DNA from: AA29 sp041481445
GTDB taxonomy: Bacteria; Acidobacteriota; Vicinamibacteria; Fen-336
Direction of reading: 5' to 3'
NCBI GenBank assembly: GCA_041481445.1
Contig: JBGPBV010000139.1
Location: 1 to 17,764, forward strand
Length of the DNA: 17,764 nucleotides
Part shown: piece by piece, positions 6,651 to 15,462 of the stretch
Position numbering within the stretch: the first letter of the stretch is position 1
Layout of the letters: each line of letters starts with the position of its first letter
The notes under the pieces: model-generated
Told to the model about the DNA's origin: nothing
Seen by the model: only the letters and a program-made list of their open reading frames with translations
Database searches by the model: none
Program-made: the position numbers and the translations under genes

Positions 6651-8114
6651 TCAGTGCGGCGAGCCCTCGCCGCTCGGGGACGGCAGCGGCGGCAGGCCCA
6701 TCTTCGAGGCCTCGCGGTCCACGGTCTGGATGAAATCGTTCAGGCGCGGCAGCTTCTTGCCGTTGATGAAGAGGGTGGGCGTGCCCTGCACCTGCGCCTG
6801 CACGCCCTCGGCGATCTCCGCCCCCAGCCTCTGCCGCGTCGCGGGGTTGTTCACGCAGGACTCGAGGGCGCCGGCGTCGAGCCCCGCCTCGCGGGCCATG
6901 CTCACGACGTCGGAGACCTGCGGGTTGGTGGGGGGCGCGGAGAACACGCGGTCGTGGTAGGCCCAGAACTTGCCCTGGTCGTTCGCGCAGATCGCGCCCA
7001 GGGCCACGTTGCAGGCGCCGGTGTGGACGGCCTGCTTGAGCGACGTGTTGCACGTGTTGTCGAGCGGGTAGTTCTTGAAGTAGACGACCACGCGGTTGCC
7101 GGACTGCGGGATGTAGCCGGCGAAGGCGCCCGCGATCTGCCGGCAGTACGGGCACAGGAAGTCCGAGAACTCGACCACGCGGATCGGCGCCTCCGCCGGG
7201 CCCTTGAAGGGCACGCCCTTGAGGTTGAACGCCCGGACCGGACCCTGGTCGAAGTCCTTCCGTGCCTTCTGGGTCAGGTACTCGTCGAGCTTGGCCGGAT
7301 CGTCGAGGATGTCCTGCAGCCGGCGGGCCTGCTCCTGGGCGGCCCGCGCCTCCTCCTGGTAGCGCTGGGCCTCCGAGCCCGCGGGGGCGGTCCCGCTCGC
7401 CGGCGGCGCGGGCGCGCCCCCGAGCGGCGCCGCCGACGAGGGCGCGGGCAGGCCGAGGATCGCCGTGGACTGCAGGCGCTCGCGGTAGCGAAGGGCCACG
7501 CTGCCGGCGAGGACGGCGGTGACGATGGCCAGGGTGGCCATCACCCATCCGGCGAAGGCGGAGCGGCCGGCAGGGTCCCCGAGACCCTCGCGGACGACGG
7601 CCAGGCGCCGCTGGATCGGCCGCACCAGCACCAGGGCGAGCGCGTTCACCGCGTAGGTGAGGAGGCACAGCCGGCAGAAGGCCTTGATCGCGAAGAGCTG
7701 GATGCCGAGGAGGACGGCGTCGACGGCGAGGGCGGCCACGAGGGCCACGAAGGCCAGCAGTGCCGCCGCCGTGCGCGCCTCCCCTCCGGCGCCGGTGACG
7801 AGCAGGAGCAGCACGGCCAGCGAGGCCGAGAAGGCCAGGCCGATGGCGGCGATGGGGATCCCGCGCACCTCGGCATACCGGCTCTGGGCGACCGTCTCGC
7901 ATCCGCTCTGCGCGCCCTCGCCACAGACCTGGCCCACCGCGCTCACCGCCGCCCCCACGTGGTGGTGCTGCAGGAGGAGGAGGCCCGAGACCGCGGTGTT
8001 GACCAGCATCAAGAGGGCGCAGGCGGCGATCCGCCACCGCGGCACCACCGGCGAGCCGGCGGCCACGTCCCCCGTCGGCCCGTTCGCGACGTCCCGGCGC
8101 CAGAACCGAAGCAT
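6651..8114 (-). CDS. VKOR-DsbA fusion, disulphide-forming membrane protein
   Basis: Protein of 487 aa joining a vitamin K epoxide reductase-type membrane domain to a DsbA/thioredoxin domain. The VKOR part (about 28-210) has four or five hydrophobic helices, the loop cysteines Cys64 and Cys72, and the quinone-proximal CRLC (147-150). An Ala/Pro linker and a charged helical segment (about 225-285) lead to the thioredoxin fold (about 298-475), with active site CPYC (321-324) and cis-proline loop GTPTLFI (444-450). Further cysteines at 355, 368, 376 and 420 may be structural. In this family the periplasmic Trx domain oxidises client proteins and is re-oxidised by VKOR, which passes electrons to quinone. 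It heads the repair gene set on the minus strand and is divergent from NDH-2, another quinone enzyme. No SD is visible; a promoter-like pair lies immediately upstream. Confidence 0.93.
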   Translation of the reverse strand: MLRFWRRDVANGPTGDVAAGSPVVPRWRIAACALLMLVNTAVSGLLLLQHHHVGAAVSAVGQVCGEGAQSGCETVAQSRYAEVRGIPIAAIGLAFSASLAVLLLLVTGAGGEARTAAALLAFVALVAALAVDAVLLGIQLFAIKAFCRLCLLTYAVNALALVLVRPIQRRLAVVREGLGDPAGRSAFAGWVMATLAIVTAVLAGSVALRYRERLQSTAILGLPAPSSAAPLGGAPAPPASGTAPAGSEAQRYQEEARAAQEQARRLQDILDDPAKLDEYLTQKARKDFDQGPVRAFNLKGVPFKGPAEAPIRVVEFSDFLCPYCRQIAGAFAGYIPQSGNRVVVYFKNYPLDNTCNTSLKQAVHTGACNVALGAICANDQGKFWAYHDRVFSAPPTNPQVSDVVSMAREAGLDAGALESCVNNPATRQRLGAEIAEGVQAQVQGTPTLFINGKKLPRLNDFIQTVDREASKMGLPPLPSPSGEGSPH

Positions 8115-8119
8115 TCCCG

Positions 8120-8149
8120 AATCTAATCAGCGCGCCGCCGCCCGTGCAA
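8120..8149 (-). promoter_or_regulatory. candidate leaderless promoter of the VKOR-DsbA unit
   Basis: On the minus strand TTGCAC (8149-8144) and TAGATT (8125-8120) are 18 bp apart, the spacing of a sigma-70 -35/-10 pair. The -10 is only 5 nt from the ATG at 8114, so the transcript would begin at or next to the start codon, and the gene indeed lacks a usable SD. This is the best-formed promoter in the window. Confidence 0.5.
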
Positions 8150-8204
8150 GCGCGGGAGCGCGGCAAGATGTCCGCGGCTCCGCCCCGAAGAATGAGCGGG
8201 GCAT

Positions 8205-8210
8205 TAGAAT
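8205..8210 (+). promoter_or_regulatory. TAGAAT, candidate -10 for the ndh unit
   Basis: A good -10-like hexamer 27 nt before the ATG at 8238, in the 123-bp divergent gap with the VKOR-DsbA gene. No -35 of standard sequence is seen. It would drive ndh and possibly the genes following it to 13791. Confidence 0.35.
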
Positions 8211-8237
8211 TCCGGTCTGGACACGGCGTCCAAGGGC

Positions 8238-9554
8238 ATGGATTCGACGACAGCGCGGGTGCCGCACGTCGTGATCGTCGGCGGGGGATTCGCGGGGCTC
8301 TCGGCCGCGCGCGCCCTCCGCCGCGCGCCCGTCGCGGTGACGCTGGTCGACCGTCACAACCACCACGTCTTCCAGCCGCTCCTGTACCAGGTCGCCACCG
8401 CCGGCCTGTCCTCGCCCGACATCGCGGCGCCGCTGCGCCAGATCCTGCGCCGCCAGGGCAACGCCACCGTGATCCTGGCCGAGGCCATCGGTGTCGACCT
8501 CCCCGCCCGCCGCCTCCTCCTCCTCGACGGGCAGATCGCGTACGACTACCTCATCCTCGCCGCCGGTGCGACCCACTCGTACTTCGGCCACGAGGAGTGG
8601 AGCCGTCACGCTCCCGGCCTCAAGACCCTGCGGGACGCCGTGGACATCCGGCGGCGCGTGCTGCTGGCCTTCGAGGAGGCGGAGCGCGAGACGGACCCCG
8701 CGCGGCAAGACAAGTGGCTGACGTTCGTCGTCGTGGGGGCGGGACCGACGGGCGTGGAGATGGCGGGGGCGCTGGCCGAGATCGCCCGCCACACGCTGAG
8801 CGGCGAGTTCCGGCGGATCGATCCGAGCCGCGCCCAGGTGATCCTCGTGGAGGGAACGGACCGCGTCCTGCCGCCGTATCCGCCCGACCTCTCCGCGAAG
8901 GCGCAGCGCCAGCTCGAGCACCTCGGAGTCCGCGTGGTCCTCAAGACGACGGTCACCGGCGTCGATGCCACCGGCGTCCAGCTCGGAGCGGAAAGGATCG
9001 CGGCGCGGACCGTCGTGTGGGCGGCCGGCGTGGCGGCCTCGCCCCTGGGACGCAGCCTCGGCGTGCCCGTCGACCGCGCGGGCCGGGTCAAGGTCAGCCC
9101 TGACCTGGCCGTCCCCGGTCACCCGGAAGTGCTCGTGACCGGCGACCTCGTCTCGCTCGAGCAGGACGGCCGGCCCGTGCCGGGCGTGGCCCCCGCCGCC
9201 AACCAGATGGGCCTCCACGCCGCCCGCAACATCCTTCGCGCCCTCGGCGGCCGGCCCTACACGCCGTTCCGCTACGTCGACAAGGGCTCGCTCGCGACCA
9301 TCGGCCGGCGCGCGGGCGTGGCCCACATCGGGCGCATCAAGCTCTCGGGAGCCCTGGCCTGGATGGCCTGGCTCGGGATCCACATCTTCTTCCTGATCGG
9401 CTTCCGCAACCGGATCGTCGTGATGTTCGACTGGGCGCTCGCGTACGTGACCTACCAGCGCCATGCCCGGCTGCTCTTCGGCCCGCCTCCGCCCCTGCGC
9501 TCGGCGGAAGCGGAGGGATCGCGGGCCGACGGCCTCACCCACTCGCCACATTGA
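8238..9554 (+). CDS. ndh: type II NADH:quinone oxidoreductase (NDH-2)
   Basis: Protein of 438 aa, standard length for NDH-2. It transfers electrons from NADH to membrane quinone without pumping protons. The FAD-binding Rossmann motif VIVGGGFAGLSAA is at 12-24 and the NADH-binding motif VVVGAGPTGVEMAG at 164-177. The flavin-contacting TGD is at 301-303, and the quinone-side AANQMG motif (usually AxQxAxQ) is at 320-325. A C-terminal amphipathic/hydrophobic segment, LAWMAWLGIHIFFLIGF-like at 373-389, anchors the enzyme on the inner face of the membrane. The ATG at 8238 is chosen for length; a GTG at 8259 would still keep the Rossmann fold. The purine run AAGGG sits too close to the ATG to be a good SD. 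It heads a series with the M13 peptidase 16 bp downstream. Confidence 0.94.
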   Translation: MDSTTARVPHVVIVGGGFAGLSAARALRRAPVAVTLVDRHNHHVFQPLLYQVATAGLSSPDIAAPLRQILRRQGNATVILAEAIGVDLPARRLLLLDGQIAYDYLILAAGATHSYFGHEEWSRHAPGLKTLRDAVDIRRRVLLAFEEAERETDPARQDKWLTFVVVGAGPTGVEMAGALAEIARHTLSGEFRRIDPSRAQVILVEGTDRVLPPYPPDLSAKAQRQLEHLGVRVVLKTTVTGVDATGVQLGAERIAARTVVWAAGVAASPLGRSLGVPVDRAGRVKVSPDLAVPGHPEVLVTGDLVSLEQDGRPVPGVAPAANQMGLHAARNILRALGGRPYTPFRYVDKGSLATIGRRAGVAHIGRIKLSGALAWMAWLGIHIFFLIGFRNRIVVMFDWALAYVTYQRHARLLFGPPPPLRSAEAEGSRADGLTHSPH

Positions 9555-9570
9555 CAGGGAGAAATCCAAG

Positions 9571-11652
9571 ATGCGCTTCAGAGTGCTCGTCGTCGCCGCC
9601 GCGGCCACCTTCGCCGCGCCCTGGGCCGCGGTCCGCGCCGGGGCCCAGAGCCCCGCGCCACCCACCGCCGGCCACGACGCGACCGATGCGGCAAAGCCGC
9701 GGCAGGTCCCCGGCTTCGATCCCGCGGCCATGGACCGCTCCGTCCAGCCCTGCGACGACTTCTACCAGTTCGCGTGCGGAGCCTGGGTCAAGAGCAACCC
9801 GGTCCCGGCCGACCGTGGCCGCTACGGCCGGTTCGACGAGCTGCAGGAGCGCAACCAGGCCACCCTGCGCGACATCCTGGACGGCGTCTCCAAGCCCGAC
9901 TCCAAGCGCACCGCGGTCGACCAGGAGATCGGCGACTACTACGCGACCTGCATGGACGAGGCGGCCATCGAGGGCAAGGGAGCGGCCGCGCTCAAGCCGC
10001 GGCTCGACCGCATCGCCGCCATCAAGACGAAGGCGGAGATGGCGGCGGAGCTGGCCCGCCTCCACAACTCGGGGGTCCAGGGGCTCTTCCGGTTCGGGGC
10101 GACGCCCGACTTCAAGAACGCCAAGGTCAACATCGCGGCCGTGGACCAGGGCGGGCTCTCCCTGCCCGACCGCGACTACTACCTCAAGGACGAAGCGCGC
10201 TTCGCCGACGTCCGCAAGGCCTTCCCGGCGCACGTGCAGAAGATGATGGAGCTCTCGGGGGACTCGCCGGAGACGGCGGCCAGGGAGGCCCAGACCGTGC
10301 TCGCCATCGAGACGGACCTGGCCAAGGTCGCCCTCGAGCGCGTGAAGCGCCGCGACCCCGCCAACCTGTACCACAAGATGACGCGCCCGGAGCTGGCCGC
10401 GCTCGCCCCCGGCATCGACTGGAACGCCTACTTCACGGCGGCGGGCGCGCCCGCCTTCGACGACATCAACGTGACCTGGCCCGACTTCTTCAAGGGCGCG
10501 AACGAGGCGGTGGGCCAGCGCGGCCTCGAGGAGTGGAAGGCCTACCTGCGCTGGCACGCCGTGCACGCCGCCGCCGACCTCCTGCCCGCCGCGTTCGTGA
10601 ACGAGGACTTCAACTTCTACGGCAAGACCCTCACCGGGGCCAAGGAGCTGCGGCCGCGCTGGAAGCGCTGCGTCGACCTCACGGACGACCAGCTGGGCGA
10701 GGCCCTCGGACAGCGCTACGTCGAGAAGACCTTCGGGGCGGAGGGCAAGGAGCGGACGGCGAAGATGGTGGCCGCCCTCGAGGACGCCCTCAAGCGGGAC
10801 ATCCAGACCCTTCCCTGGATGACGGAGACGACCAAGAAGCAGGCCCTGGCCAAGCTGGCCGCCATCGCCAACAAGATCGGCTACCCGGAGAGATGGCGCG
10901 ACTACTCGTCGGTGCGCGTCGTGCGCGGCGACCTTCTCGGCAACGCCGAGCGCACGAACGCGTTCGAGCAGGCGCGCGACCTCGCCAAGATCGGCAAGCC
11001 GGTGGACCCCAGCGAGTGGGGCATGACGCCGCCGACCGTGAACGCCTACTACAGCCCCCTGCAGAACAACATCAACTTCCCGGCGGGCATCCTCCAGCCT
11101 CCCTTCTTCGAGAGGGCGATGGACGACGCCGTGAACTTCGGCGGGATCGGCGCCGTCATCGGCCACGAGCTGACCCACGGCTTCGACGACCAGGGACGCA
11201 AGTTCGCGCCCAGCGGCGACCTGGCCGACTGGTGGACGGAGGAGGACGGCAAGGAGTTCGAGAAGCGCGCCTCCTGCATCGCGGACGAGTACACGGCGTT
11301 CACCGTGGCCGGCGACGTGCACCTGAACGGGCGCCTCACCCTGGGCGAGAACACCGCCGACAACGGCGGCCTGCGCATCGCCCACATGGCCCTCGAGGAC
11401 ACGATCAAGGGCCAGAGCGTCCCCCTGCGGGACGGCTTCACGCCCGAGCAGCGGCTGTTCCTCGGCTGGGGCCAGATCTGGTGCCAGAACGAGAGGGAGG
11501 AGAGCGCGAAGCTGCGCGCGCAGACCGATCCGCACTCCCCCGGCCGCTACCGCGTCAACGGCGTGGTGTCCAACATGCCCGAGTTCCAGCAGGCGTTCCG
11601 CTGCGCGAAGGGGGCGCCGATGGTCCGCGAGAACGCCTGTCGCGTATGGTAG
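9571..11652 (+). CDS. exported M13-family (neprilysin/PepO-like) zinc metallopeptidase
   Basis: Protein of 693 aa. A signal peptide (basic MRFR, Ala/Val-rich core, AGAQ near 23-26) precedes the M13 N-terminal domain, recognisable by CDDFYQFACGAW (61-72). The C-terminal catalytic domain has substrate-binding NAYY (491-494), the zincin motif HELTH (532-536, zinc ligands His532 and His536 with catalytic Glu533), third ligand Glu593 in ENTADNGG, and the conserved PHSPGRYRVNG with His655. All catalytic residues are intact. It should cleave peptides in the periplasm or at the cell surface. The start at 9571 is preferred over upstream in-frame starts because it gives the signal peptide and has AGGGAGA at 9556-9562 as SD. 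It lies 16 bp after ndh and 7 bp before the PspC gene, so co-transcription is likely. Confidence 0.95.
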   Translation: MRFRVLVVAAAATFAAPWAAVRAGAQSPAPPTAGHDATDAAKPRQVPGFDPAAMDRSVQPCDDFYQFACGAWVKSNPVPADRGRYGRFDELQERNQATLRDILDGVSKPDSKRTAVDQEIGDYYATCMDEAAIEGKGAAALKPRLDRIAAIKTKAEMAAELARLHNSGVQGLFRFGATPDFKNAKVNIAAVDQGGLSLPDRDYYLKDEARFADVRKAFPAHVQKMMELSGDSPETAAREAQTVLAIETDLAKVALERVKRRDPANLYHKMTRPELAALAPGIDWNAYFTAAGAPAFDDINVTWPDFFKGANEAVGQRGLEEWKAYLRWHAVHAAADLLPAAFVNEDFNFYGKTLTGAKELRPRWKRCVDLTDDQLGEALGQRYVEKTFGAEGKERTAKMVAALEDALKRDIQTLPWMTETTKKQALAKLAAIANKIGYPERWRDYSSVRVVRGDLLGNAERTNAFEQARDLAKIGKPVDPSEWGMTPPTVNAYYSPLQNNINFPAGILQPPFFERAMDDAVNFGGIGAVIGHELTHGFDDQGRKFAPSGDLADWWTEEDGKEFEKRASCIADEYTAFTVAGDVHLNGRLTLGENTADNGGLRIAHMALEDTIKGQSVPLRDGFTPEQRLFLGWGQIWCQNEREESAKLRAQTDPHSPGRYRVNGVVSNMPEFQQAFRCAKGAPMVRENACRVW

Positions 11653-11659
11653 GGATCTG

Positions 11660-11848
11660 ATGGCGCTGGCTCGCTCGCGCCGGAACCGGATGATCGCCGG
11701 GGTGTGCGGCGGGCTGGCGGCGTGGCTCGGCTGGGACCCGACGCTGGTACGGATCCTCTACGTCGTGGTCTCCGTCATGTCCGCCGCCTTCCCGGGCATC
11801 CTCGTGTACCTCGTCCTCTGGGTCATCATGCCGCCGGCGAGGGACTGA
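11660..11848 (+). CDS. small PspC-domain membrane protein
   Basis: Protein of 62 aa, essentially a bare PspC domain. It has a basic N-terminus, then the signature MIAGVCGGLAAWLGWDPTLV (11-30), then a hydrophobic helix ILYVVVSV...YLVLWVIM with a final PPARD. PspC domains occur in envelope-stress proteins and usually insert in the inner membrane. The full PspC regulator has extra C-terminal parts that are missing here, so partner and role are unclear. SD AGGG overlaps the stop of the M13 peptidase gene and lies 6 nt from the ATG. The downstream glgB begins within 15 bp of its stop, suggesting one transcript. Neither neighbour is a known Psp partner. Confidence 0.88.
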   Translation: MALARSRRNRMIAGVCGGLAAWLGWDPTLVRILYVVVSVMSAAFPGILVYLVLWVIMPPARD

Positions 11849-11852
11849 CGCC

Positions 11853-11859
11853 GGGAGGG
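11853..11859 (+). promoter_or_regulatory. Shine-Dalgarno that places the glgB start
   Basis: GGGAGGG lies right after the PspC stop codon. In the glgB frame the only start-like codons at usable distance are CTG at 11863 and CTG at 11869. ATG, GTG and TTG are absent between the PspC gene and the conserved start of the enzyme. Confidence 0.5.
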
Positions 11860-11862
11860 ACA

Positions 11863-13791
<1,929 letters not shown>

Positions 13792-13869
13792 GGTCCTCGG
13801 ACTCGCCCAGGCATGCCTCGAGGCCGCCCTTCACCCGGAATTCCAGAGACGACGCGGAACACGGCGTGC

Positions 13870-15003
13870 TCAGGACGGCGGCGCGTACGTGATGCGGTAG
13901 ACCGCGCCCGATTTCTCGTCGGACACGAGCAGTGACCCGTCGGGCAGCTCGAGGACGTCCGCCGGCCGGCCCCAGGCCTCCTCGCCCTGCAGCCACCCCT
14001 CGACAAACGGGCGGTAGGAGACGGCCTGGCCGTCCTTCACTCTCACCAGCGAGACGCGGTACCCGACCTTGTGGCTGCGGTTCCAGGAGCCGTGCTCGGC
14101 GATGAAGATGGAGCCGCGGTACTCCGGCGGGAACATCGCGCCCCGGTAGAAGCGCATCCCGATGGCGGCCACGTGGGGGCCGAGCGTGATGGCGGGCGGC
14201 TCGAAGGAGCGGCAGTCGCGTCCCTTGGCGTACACGGGGTCGGGGATGGTGCCGCCGTGGCAGGACGGGAATCCGAAGTGGCGGCCGGGCACCGGCGCGC
14301 GGTCGAGCTCGTCCGGCGGCTGGTCGTCGCCGAGGAGGTCGCGCCCGTTGTCCGTGAACCAGAGGACGCCGGTCCCCGGCTCCCAGTCGAAGCCGACCGT
14401 GTTCCGCACGCCGCGCGCCATCGTGTCCACGGGAGTGCCGTCGGGACGGAAGCGGAGGATGGACGCGAACCGCGGATCGGAGGACTCGCAGACGTTGCAG
14501 GGCGCGCCCACCGGCACGTAGAGGAGGTCGTCCGGACCGAACGCGATGAACTTCCACCCGTGATGGTGCTCCGTGGGAAGGCCCTGGATCACGGTGACGG
14601 GCGCGGGCGGGTCCTGGAGCCGGTCCTCGATCCCGTCGTAGCGCTGGACCCGGCTCACCTCCGCCACGTAGAGCGCGCCCTGGCGGAAGGCGACGCCGTT
14701 GGGCATGTCGAGCCCCTTCGCGATGGTCGCGACCTGCTCGGCCACACCGTCGTGGTCGCGGTCCACGGCCGCGTAGACCGAGCCCTGTTGCGTGCCGACG
14801 AACACGGTGCCCTTGGTGCCGAGGGTCAGTGAGCGCGCCCCGGGCACCGCGGAGGAGAAGACCGTGACGCGGAAGCCGGCGGGTACGGTCAGGCGATCGA
14901 CGGTGGGCGCTCCGCGGCCGGCCCCGGCGGCCCGGCAGGCCGCGCCGAGGACGAGGGCCGCGATCGCCGCCGCGACGCGTCCCGTCCGCGGGTGAGAGGC
15001 CAT
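13870..15003 (-). CDS. sorbosone dehydrogenase / PQQ sugar dehydrogenase-like lipoprotein
   Basis: Protein of 377 aa with a beta-propeller of the sorbosone dehydrogenase/soluble glucose dehydrogenase group. An N-terminal signal ends at LGAAC (Cys23), probably a lipobox, placing it in the periplasm or on a membrane. Family motifs include VPAGFRVTVFSSAVPGARSL (40-59), TEHHHGWKFIAFGPDD (144-159), WFTDNGRDLLGDDQPPDEL (215-233), GSIFIAEHGSWNRS (297-310) and RPADVLELPDGSLLVSDE (346-363). Four cysteines (C169, C172 as CxxC; C248, C264) may pair, giving a link to the envelope oxidation system encoded at 6651-8114. The real cofactor (PQQ or none) and substrate are not readable here. The ATG at 15003 keeps the lipobox; no SD is seen. 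It converges on glgB across a 78-bp gap in which I see no clear terminator or gene. Confidence 0.88.
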   Translation of the reverse strand: MASHPRTGRVAAAIAALVLGAACRAAGAGRGAPTVDRLTVPAGFRVTVFSSAVPGARSLTLGTKGTVFVGTQQGSVYAAVDRDHDGVAEQVATIAKGLDMPNGVAFRQGALYVAEVSRVQRYDGIEDRLQDPPAPVTVIQGLPTEHHHGWKFIAFGPDDLLYVPVGAPCNVCESSDPRFASILRFRPDGTPVDTMARGVRNTVGFDWEPGTGVLWFTDNGRDLLGDDQPPDELDRAPVPGRHFGFPSCHGGTIPDPVYAKGRDCRSFEPPAITLGPHVAAIGMRFYRGAMFPPEYRGSIFIAEHGSWNRSHKVGYRVSLVRVKDGQAVSYRPFVEGWLQGEEAWGRPADVLELPDGSLLVSDEKSGAVYRITYAPPS

Positions 15004-15013
15004 GGCCGGTTCG

Positions 15014-15019
15014 AGATTA
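15014..15019 (-). promoter_or_regulatory. TAATCT, candidate -10 of the sugar dehydrogenase-like gene
   Basis: A minus-strand TANNNT hexamer 10 nt before the ATG at 15003, implying a leader of only a few bases. The same AT-rich bases read on the plus strand contain TTAGCA (15017-15022), the candidate -35 of the divergent HicB-like gene. The two promoters would therefore overlap. Confidence 0.35.
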
Positions 15020-15045
15020 GCACGCGGGGCCGGGCGAGATAGGAT
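15017..15045 (+). promoter_or_regulatory. candidate leaderless promoter of the HicB-like/Fpg unit
   Basis: TTAGCA (15017-15022) and TAGGAT (15040-15045) are separated by 17 bp. The latter is 6 nt from the GTG at 15052, so transcription would start close to the start codon. It overlaps the divergent promoter element of the gene at 15003. Confidence 0.4.
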
Positions 15046-15051
15046 CGGGAG

Positions 15052-15462
15052 GTGGCCGAGCACAAGGTCGTGTACCGTCGCGGGAAGAAGGGCGAGTGGG
15101 TGGCCTCGGTCCAGGGTGTCCGCCGCTGCCAGGGACGCGGCCGGACGCTGCGCCAGGCCCGCAAGGAGCTCCGCATCGCGCTGGCCCGGGTCGTGGACGA
15201 CCCGTACCGGATCGACTTCATCGAGGACGTCCGCCTGCCCCCTCCGGCACGGCGCCTGATCCTCCAGCACTGGGCGGCACGGAGGCGGCTGCAGAAGGAG
15301 CAGGCGCGCGCGGACGCGGCGGCCCGCACGGCGCTGCAAGCCCTGCTCGACGTCGAGATCGGCGCCAAGGACGCGGCCGACCTCCTCGGCCTCCCGCCCC
15401 TGAAGCTGCAGAAGCTGCGCGCGGGAGGGCGTCGGGTCCCCGCGCGCGGCGCGGATGCCTGA
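15052..15462 (+). CDS. solo HicB-like protein with C-terminal HTH-like segment
   Basis: Protein of 136 aa from a GTG start. Residues 4-50 follow the HicB fold pattern: KVVYRRGKKGEWVASVQG (5-22), then RCQGRGRTLRQARKELRIAL (25-44), like the strand-strand-helix of HicB antitoxins. A charged helix-rich middle (about 66-100) leads to GAKDAADLLGLPPLKLQKL (104-122), which looks like a small HTH of the kind that binds operator DNA in HicB antitoxins. No HicA toxin is seen on either side, so it may be an orphan regulator rather than half of a toxin-antitoxin pair. Its stop overlaps the start of the Fpg/Nei gene by 8 bp, implying coupled translation. The only other in-frame start is GTG 15070, which would trim the first beta strand. 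Confidence 0.7.
   Translation: MAEHKVVYRRGKKGEWVASVQGVRRCQGRGRTLRQARKELRIALARVVDDPYRIDFIEDVRLPPPARRLILQHWAARRRLQKEQARADAAARTALQALLDVEIGAKDAADLLGLPPLKLQKLRAGGRRVPARGADA

Noticed and set aside
4966..6960. 664-aa plus-strand frame, and 6654-8126 (490 aa), opposite the PolX and VKOR-DsbA genes
   Set aside because: Both cover complete, motif-rich minus-strand genes and read as Val/Ala/Arg/Gly-rich antisense translation.
4930..8166. Apparent 1078-aa fusion protein continuing upstream of PolX
   Set aside because: The N-terminal half is out-of-frame reading of the VKOR-DsbA gene; the real PolX-like protein begins at ATG 6636 and matches family length.
9551..9556. TTGACA as a -35 for the M13 peptidase gene
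   Set aside because: It overlaps the ndh stop, and no -10-like hexamer follows at 16-18 bp, which lies already inside the coding start; the SD and spacing suggest read-through from ndh.
9535..11535. 666-aa minus-strand open frame opposite the M13 peptidase; a similar one at 11758-13716 opposite glgB
   Set aside because: No recognisable motifs and compositional bias of antisense codons; the plus-strand products have all catalytic motifs.
13792..13869. Bidirectional terminator between glgB and the sugar dehydrogenase-like gene
   Set aside because: Only short imperfect complementarities around the CTCGAG bases are seen and no T-tract, so I do not call it.
15052..15462. HicAB toxin-antitoxin module
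   Set aside because: No small basic HicA-like double-stranded RNA-binding frame is present on either side, only the HicB-like part.
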